Shown: one piece after another, positions 60,005 to 64,000 of the stretch | How positions within the stretch are numbered: position 1 is the first letter of the stretch | Layout: the number at the start of each line of letters is the position of its first letter | Source of the DNA: Pedobacter sp. | GTDB lineage: Bacteria; Bacteroidota; Bacteroidia; Sphingobacteriales; Sphingobacteriaceae | NCBI RefSeq assembly: GCF_031119335.1 | Contig: NZ_JAVHXT010000017.1 | Coordinates: forward strand, 1 to 64,000 | Length of the DNA stretch: 64,000 nt | Direction of reading: 5' to 3' | Notes under the pieces: generated by a model | Seen by the model: only the letters and a program-made list of their open reading frames with translations | What the model was told of the DNA's origin: nothing | Database searches by the model: none | Made by a program: the position numbers and the translations under genes

Positions 60005-61906
60005 TTAATAAGCTCTTTGGTTATTTCCTTCTTTCCAGTTAACAAAAGCTTTATTCACTACCTTGTTACCCCCTGGTGTAGGGTAATCTCCAGAGAAATA
60101 CCAATCGCCAACGTGATTTGGACAAGCCTCGTGCAAGCCTTCCAAAGTTTGATAGATTACTTCAACTTCTGCAACTGTTTCTGCTGGCGTGATAATTTTA
60201 GCAATTTTATCCGAAATTTCTTGAGGTGTAAATGGCTTATAAATCTCTTTTACGTAGTTTACAATTTCTTCTTTCGGCAATTCTAAAGAAGCTTTACATT
60301 TTTGGTAAACATCTTCGATAATATGCTCTTGTCCTCTTTCTTTCAGCAATTGAATAGCTGCATCGAAAGCTACGAATTGCCCCATTTTAGACATATCGAT
60401 ACCATAACAATCCGGGTATCTAATCTGCGGCGCAGAAGAAACAATCACAATTTTCTTTGGGTGTAACCTATCGATAATCTTGATGATACTTTGCTTTAAA
60501 GTTGTACCTCTCACAATCGAATCATCTACGGCAACCAAAGTGTCCGTATGATTTTTGATTACGCCGTAAGTGGTATCGTAAACGTGGGCAACCATTTCTC
60601 CCCTATCCGCATCTTGGGTGATAAAGGTACGTAGCTTCACATCTTTGATGGCTAATTTCTCTACACGTGGACGCATCGACAGCAATTCGTCTAGCGCCAC
60701 ATCATCCAAAACCTCTTTGCGCTTCAACAACGTCTCTTTCTGCACATCTCTAATGTATTTGTGCAACCCATCTACCATACCGTAAAAAGAAACTTCGGCG
60801 GTGTTTGGAATAAATGAGAAAACTGTATTCTTTAAATCGTAGTTAACCGACTTCAAGATTGGATCACACAACAGCTCTCCAAGTTTTTTACGCTCTTTGT
60901 ATATATCAGCATCGCTACCTCTTGAAAAATAAATACGCTCAAACGAACATGCTTTCTTTTCTAAAGGTTCACGGAACATTTCCTCAGTTACTGTTCCATC
61001 CTTTTTAATAATCAAGGCATGGCCCGGCTTAATCTCTTTTACATTATTGATCTGCACTTTAAATGCAGTTTGAATCGCTGGTCTTTCTGAAGCGGCAACC
61101 ACCACTTCATCATCAACATAATAAAACGCCGGACGGATACCCGCTGGATCTCTCATCACAAAAGCATCGCCATTACCAACAATTCCAGACATGGCATAAC
61201 CACCATCCCAGCTTTTTGCCGAACGCTTTAAGATGTTTGCGATGTTTAAGTTCTCTGAAATTTTATGCGTAATCTCTACGTTAGTTAAGCCATCCTTTTT
61301 GTATTCATCAAACAATGCTTGATTTTCATCATCCAAAAAGTGACCTATTTTCTCTAGAACGGTAACCGTATCTGCTTTTTCTTTTGGGTGCTGGCCTAGT
61401 TCGTACAACTGCTCTAACAGTTCGTCTACATTGGTCATGTTAAAGTTACCTGCAATGACCAAGTTTCTGGTCATCCAGTTGTTTTGGCGCAAGAAAGGAT
61501 GGCAATTCTCGATACTATTTTTACCGTGGGTACCATAACGAAGGTGCCCCAACAATACTTCGCCAATAAAGCTCACATTTTGCTTCAAAAACTCGGTATC
61601 CTTCATCAGCTCAGGAGTTTCTTCCTGTATACTAACAAATTTGTTTTGTACGTAACCGAAGATATCTGCAACGGCATTTTGGGCCATCGAGCGATAACGG
61701 CTAATGTAGCGGCTACCCGGTTTCATGTCTAATTTAATAGTTGCAATACCTGCTCCGTCCTGACCGCGATTGTGCTGCTTTTCCATCAACAAATACAATT
61801 TGTTTAGGCCATAAAGTGCAGTACCGTATTTTTCTTGGTAGTATGAGAGAGGTTTTAACAAGCGGATAAAGGCTATTCCGCATTCGTGTTTGATCTGTTC
61901 GCTCAT
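60005..61906 (-). CDS. Amidophosphoribosyltransferase-like protein (PurF family, long form)
   Basis: The protein combines a class II glutamine amidotransferase with a phosphoribosyltransferase domain, the layout of PurF, which makes phosphoribosylamine in purine synthesis. It has about 633 residues, longer than the usual 470-510. Glutaminase features are CGIAFIRLLKPLSYY, NRGQDGAGI and LGHLRYGTHG; the PRPP loop is LVAVDDSIVRGTTLKQSI. Cys9 is preceded by MSEQIKHE, so a short propeptide would have to be removed. Insertions (for example GLTNVEITHKISENLNIANI) account for the extra length. A TTG at 61927 is inside the promoter element, so ATG 61906 is the start. It may be a second, lineage-specific PurF paralogue. 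Confidence 0.88.
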   Translation of the reverse strand: MSEQIKHECGIAFIRLLKPLSYYQEKYGTALYGLNKLYLLMEKQHNRGQDGAGIATIKLDMKPGSRYISRYRSMAQNAVADIFGYVQNKFVSIQEETPELMKDTEFLKQNVSFIGEVLLGHLRYGTHGKNSIENCHPFLRQNNWMTRNLVIAGNFNMTNVDELLEQLYELGQHPKEKADTVTVLEKIGHFLDDENQALFDEYKKDGLTNVEITHKISENLNIANILKRSAKSWDGGYAMSGIVGNGDAFVMRDPAGIRPAFYYVDDEVVVAASERPAIQTAFKVQINNVKEIKPGHALIIKKDGTVTEEMFREPLEKKACSFERIYFSRGSDADIYKERKKLGELLCDPILKSVNYDLKNTVFSFIPNTAEVSFYGMVDGLHKYIRDVQKETLLKRKEVLDDVALDELLSMRPRVEKLAIKDVKLRTFITQDADRGEMVAHVYDTTYGVIKNHTDTLVAVDDSIVRGTTLKQSIIKIIDRLHPKKIVIVSSAPQIRYPDCYGIDMSKMGQFVAFDAAIQLLKERGQEHIIEDVYQKCKASLELPKEEIVNYVKEIYKPFTPQEISDKIAKIITPAETVAEVEVIYQTLEGLHEACPNHVGDWYFSGDYPTPGGNKVVNKAFVNWKEGNNQRAY

Positions 61907-61924
61907 TGATTGTGAATGAAGGTG

Positions 61925-61932
61925 CAAACTTA
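61925..61932 (-). promoter_or_regulatory. -7 promoter element of the purF-type gene
   Basis: TAAGTTTG on the minus strand, 18 bases before the ATG at 61906, covering the alternative TTG start. Confidence 0.45.
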
Positions 61933-62020
61933 CCCTTTTATATATTCAAAACCTAGTAAGAAACTACTCGAATTACTTCAAATACATCATTTTTGTGTTA
62001 TATTTTTGAGACAGAAAAAC

Positions 62021-62845
62021 TTACAGTTTTATTTTAACAGACAAAACCTCTTTCTCTAAAAAAACAGAAGCATGTCGGTTGAAGGCTTCGGCGTCGCCAG
62101 TAGTATAAAACGAAGCTTGGTTTTGCTTGCTTATCTTTTGGTCGATCTCTGGATGTCGTTGTAAATAATTCACTAAACTATTGGCCACAATATCGCCCTG
62201 CGAAACTACTTTGATGTTAGAAGAGAGGTACGCTTCTATTTTCGGCAACAGTAATGGATAATGTGTACAAGCCAACAAAATAGTGTCAATAGAAGGAGAC
62301 TGTTTAAGCAACTGATCTAAATACTGCTTAACAAAATAATCGGCGCCATTGCCTGTATGTTCTCCGTTTTCTATTAATGGCACCCACATTGGACAAGCCT
62401 GCTGATGAACACTCACTTCTGGAAAGAACTTATTAATCTCGATTAGGTACGACTCGGATTTGATTGTTCCCCTTGTACCTAACACGCCTACTGATTTTGT
62501 GCCACTCACATTTCCTATCACTTCGGCAGTTGGTCTTATTACTCCTAAAACACGGTGGTTTGGATATTTTTTAGGCAAATCTAACTGTTGTATATTTCTG
62601 AGTGCTTTGGCCGATGCTGTATTACAGGCCAAAATTACCAATGGACAACCTTGTGCAAAAAGCCATTCTACACATTCTAAAGTATATTGATAAACGGTTT
62701 CGAAAGAATGATCGCCATAAGGTGAACGAGCATTGTCGCCTAAATAAATATAATTGTAAGATGGCAACTTTTCTGCAATAGACTTAAAGATGGTTAATCC
62801 GCCGAAGCCAGAATCGAATATGCCTATGGAATTTTGTAAGTTCAT
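62021..62845 (-). CDS. murI: Glutamate racemase MurI
   Basis: MurI converts L-glutamate to D-glutamate for peptidoglycan. The product of about 274 residues has IGIFDSGFGGLTIFKSI near the start, YLGDNARSPYG, the two catalytic cysteines in LACNTASA and LACTHYPLL, and GVLGTRGTIKSESY. Normal length. The ATG at 62851 abuts the T run of the upstream ompH terminator, so the ATG at 62845 is the more likely start. Confidence 0.95.
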   Translation of the reverse strand: MNLQNSIGIFDSGFGGLTIFKSIAEKLPSYNYIYLGDNARSPYGDHSFETVYQYTLECVEWLFAQGCPLVILACNTASAKALRNIQQLDLPKKYPNHRVLGVIRPTAEVIGNVSGTKSVGVLGTRGTIKSESYLIEINKFFPEVSVHQQACPMWVPLIENGEHTGNGADYFVKQYLDQLLKQSPSIDTILLACTHYPLLLPKIEAYLSSNIKVVSQGDIVANSLVNYLQRHPEIDQKISKQNQASFYTTGDAEAFNRHASVFLEKEVLSVKIKL

Positions 62846-62851
62846 GTGCAT

Positions 62852-62883
62852 AAAAAAGCGGAATTAAGCTTACCTAATTCCGC
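62852..62883 (-). terminator. Terminator of the OmpH/Skp gene at 62907
   Basis: On the minus strand GCGGAATTA, an 8-base loop and TAATTCCGC are followed by six T. It directly precedes the murI start, so murI needs its own promoter or read-through. Confidence 0.85.
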
Positions 62884-62906
62884 CGTTTATTAATTTAATA
62901 TTTTGA

Positions 62907-63500
62907 TTAAGGTTTTTTAGCGCCAGCAGCTGGTTTAGCAGCAGTTGGAGCAGTAGCCGAAATACCTAACTTAGCTTTTACAGCAGGAGTGATGTCTTCA
63001 CCACCATCAAAATAAACTAAGTTATTGAAACCTTGAGATGCTGAAATATCAAATACATAAGCCAAACCTTTTTCTTTAGAAATGGCATTGATAGCAGTAG
63101 CTACTTTTTGTTGCAACGGAGGGAAAACCTCAGCTTGCTTAGCTTCTACAGTTTCTCTAGCTTTATTACGAGCATCCTCAATTCTCTTTTGTAAATCTGT
63201 TAACTCAGTTTGAGCTTGGGTTAATTCTTTAACAACTACCTCTCTGTTTGCCTCACTAAGTGTTCTCTCTTTTTCTTGAGCAGCTTTTAATTTATTTTGA
63301 TACTCAGCAATCATTTTATCAATTTCAGCTTGCTTAGTTTTAGCTAAATTCTCGATAGTGGTAGAAACTGTTTTAGCTTCTGACCAAGTACCAAAAATCT
63401 CATCTGAGTTTAAGTGACCAAATTTTTGCTGAGCGTTAACAACTTGTGTAGTTAAAAGTAATCCTGCCGCTACAAATAATCCTTTAATTAACTTTTTCAT
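62907..63500 (-). CDS. OmpH/Skp-family periplasmic chaperone
   Basis: This protein of about 197 residues starts with signal peptide KKLIKGLFVAAGLLLTTQVVNA; an in-frame ATG at 63542 is less likely. The mature domain has the Skp pattern: FGHLNSDEIFGTWSEAKTV at the start, a long charged coiled coil (about residues 50-125) and KVATAINAISKEKGLAYVFDISA after it. It ends in an Ala/Pro/Lys-rich tail. Skp holds unfolded outer-membrane proteins in the periplasm. A second member of the family lies upstream on the same strand, a tandem pair as is common in Bacteroidota, probably downstream of bamA outside this window. Confidence 0.9.
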   Translation of the reverse strand: MKKLIKGLFVAAGLLLTTQVVNAQQKFGHLNSDEIFGTWSEAKTVSTTIENLAKTKQAEIDKMIAEYQNKLKAAQEKERTLSEANREVVVKELTQAQTELTDLQKRIEDARNKARETVEAKQAEVFPPLQQKVATAINAISKEKGLAYVFDISASQGFNNLVYFDGGEDITPAVKAKLGISATAPTAAKPAAGAKKP

Positions 63501-63579
63501 TCTATTTTTTCTAATGTTATTAATGTTTGTTATTGGTTTCAATCTAAGCCGATTTACAACCGGTTTTGACTATTATGTG

Positions 63580-64000
63580 TTATTTTACTAAAGTTCCGGG
63601 TTTATAACCTAATCTTATAATTACGTCGTTACTGATATCGTAGTTTGCACTGGCATAAATCATCATGGTGCTTTCACTACTTTTATCAAAAACGAAGTCA
63701 ATGTATTTGTTTTTTGCAACTTCTGCAATGGTAGAAGAAACTTTTTCTTGAATTGGCTTCAATAATTTAGAACGAGTTTGGAATAAATCTCCCTCAGGAC
63801 CAAATTTCTGACGTTGTAATTCTTTTGCTTTTTTCTCTTTTTCAATGATATCGTTCTCTCTACGTCTTCTCATATCATCAGTTAATAAAACCTGATCTGC
63901 TTGATAGGCCTTATACATTGCATCCACTTCCTTGAAAACGTCATCAACTTCTTTTTGGTATTGCTTAGACAAACCTTCTATTTGTGTTAACGATGATTTG
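63580..64000 (-). CDS. OmpH/Skp-family periplasmic chaperone, 5' end outside the window
   Basis: The open frame continues to the window edge, so the N-terminus and signal peptide are missing. The visible 140 residues show the Skp coiled coil (KQYQKEVDDVFKEVDAMYKA, NDIIEKEKKAKELQRQKFGP) and the end SSTIAEVAKNKYIDFVFDKS. A TTG at 63972 is not a start, because the preceding codons (QIEG) are in frame and fit the family. It is the first of two tandem Skp genes. Confidence 0.85.
   Translation of the reverse strand, partial: KSSLTQIEGLSKQYQKEVDDVFKEVDAMYKAYQADQVLLTDDMRRRRENDIIEKEKKAKELQRQKFGPEGDLFQTRSKLLKPIQEKVSSTIAEVAKNKYIDFVFDKSSESTMMIYASANYDISNDVIIRLGYKPGTLVK

Noticed and set aside
59909..60286. 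A 125-codon plus-strand frame overlapping the purF-type gene
   Set aside because: It lies over the terminator and the 3' end of a clear coding sequence and has no recognisable domain.
61907..61927. TTG start for the purF-type gene
   Set aside because: The TTG lies in the TAAGTTTG promoter element, and the family N-terminus begins at the ATG at 61906.

Overview
The window is AT-rich chromosomal DNA of a Bacteroidota bacterium. It is most likely a member of the Sphingobacteriaceae, such as Pedobacter. Four things point there: the gene run bamD-rpoZ-coaBC-DUF4835 with recN close by; many signal-peptide proteins typical of the phylum (TonB-receptor-like barrels, carboxypeptidase-regulatory domains, DUF4136, DUF5117-type metalloprotease); promoters of the TAnnTTTG type; and intergenic hairpin repeats characteristic of Bacteroidota. 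I see no tRNA, rRNA, insertion sequence, prophage or CRISPR array. Most genes are ordinary housekeeping genes. The unusual content lies between them and in one block of surface-protein genes.

Layout. 1-880 has no gene but has striking local and long-range complementarity. 881-4516 (+) carries BamD, RNA polymerase omega, CoaBC and a DUF4835/PorD-like protein. 4696-4866 is an inverted-repeat element. 4978-7241 (+) is a BlaI-type repressor with its M56 (BlaR1-like) membrane protease, behind a promoter flanked by two perfect operator dyads. 7993-10398 (-) is an outer-membrane TonB-receptor-like barrel. 10942-13353 (+) is RecN and a TonB-C-domain protein. 13480-30058 (-) is an eight-gene, same-strand block. 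A LytTR regulator and a TPR histidine kinase come first, then a lipoprotein, a collagen-like lipoprotein with eight tandem modules, a barrel-like protein, a 2355-residue exported giant protein and an Fn3-type protein. I read the last four as one cell-surface assembly.

30169-41992 holds a carboxypeptidase-regulatory-domain protein, a PA0069-family radical SAM protein, an RlpA-like lipoprotein, ClpC, a Uma2 nuclease, a Zn/Cd-type P-type ATPase and an M13 peptidase. 42081-54523 holds tRNA-modification and maturation genes (mnmD, tsaC, cca, miaA), MazG, DapD, an S4-domain protein, an AI-2E transporter and several small proteins. 54983-64000 (mostly -) holds a metzincin-like protease, HolA, an HsdR-N-domain protein (+), a PurF homologue, MurI and two OmpH/Skp chaperones, the last one cut by the window edge.

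Two window-wide patterns deserve attention. First, a family of about 55-175 bp elements with conserved ends but interchangeable hairpin cores occurs at least eight times, twice as head-to-head pairs, among several other inverted-repeat families that are sometimes nested. Second, seven genes have a TAnnTTTG promoter element only 3-7 nt before the start codon, which predicts leaderless or nearly leaderless mRNAs and also corrects several start sites.
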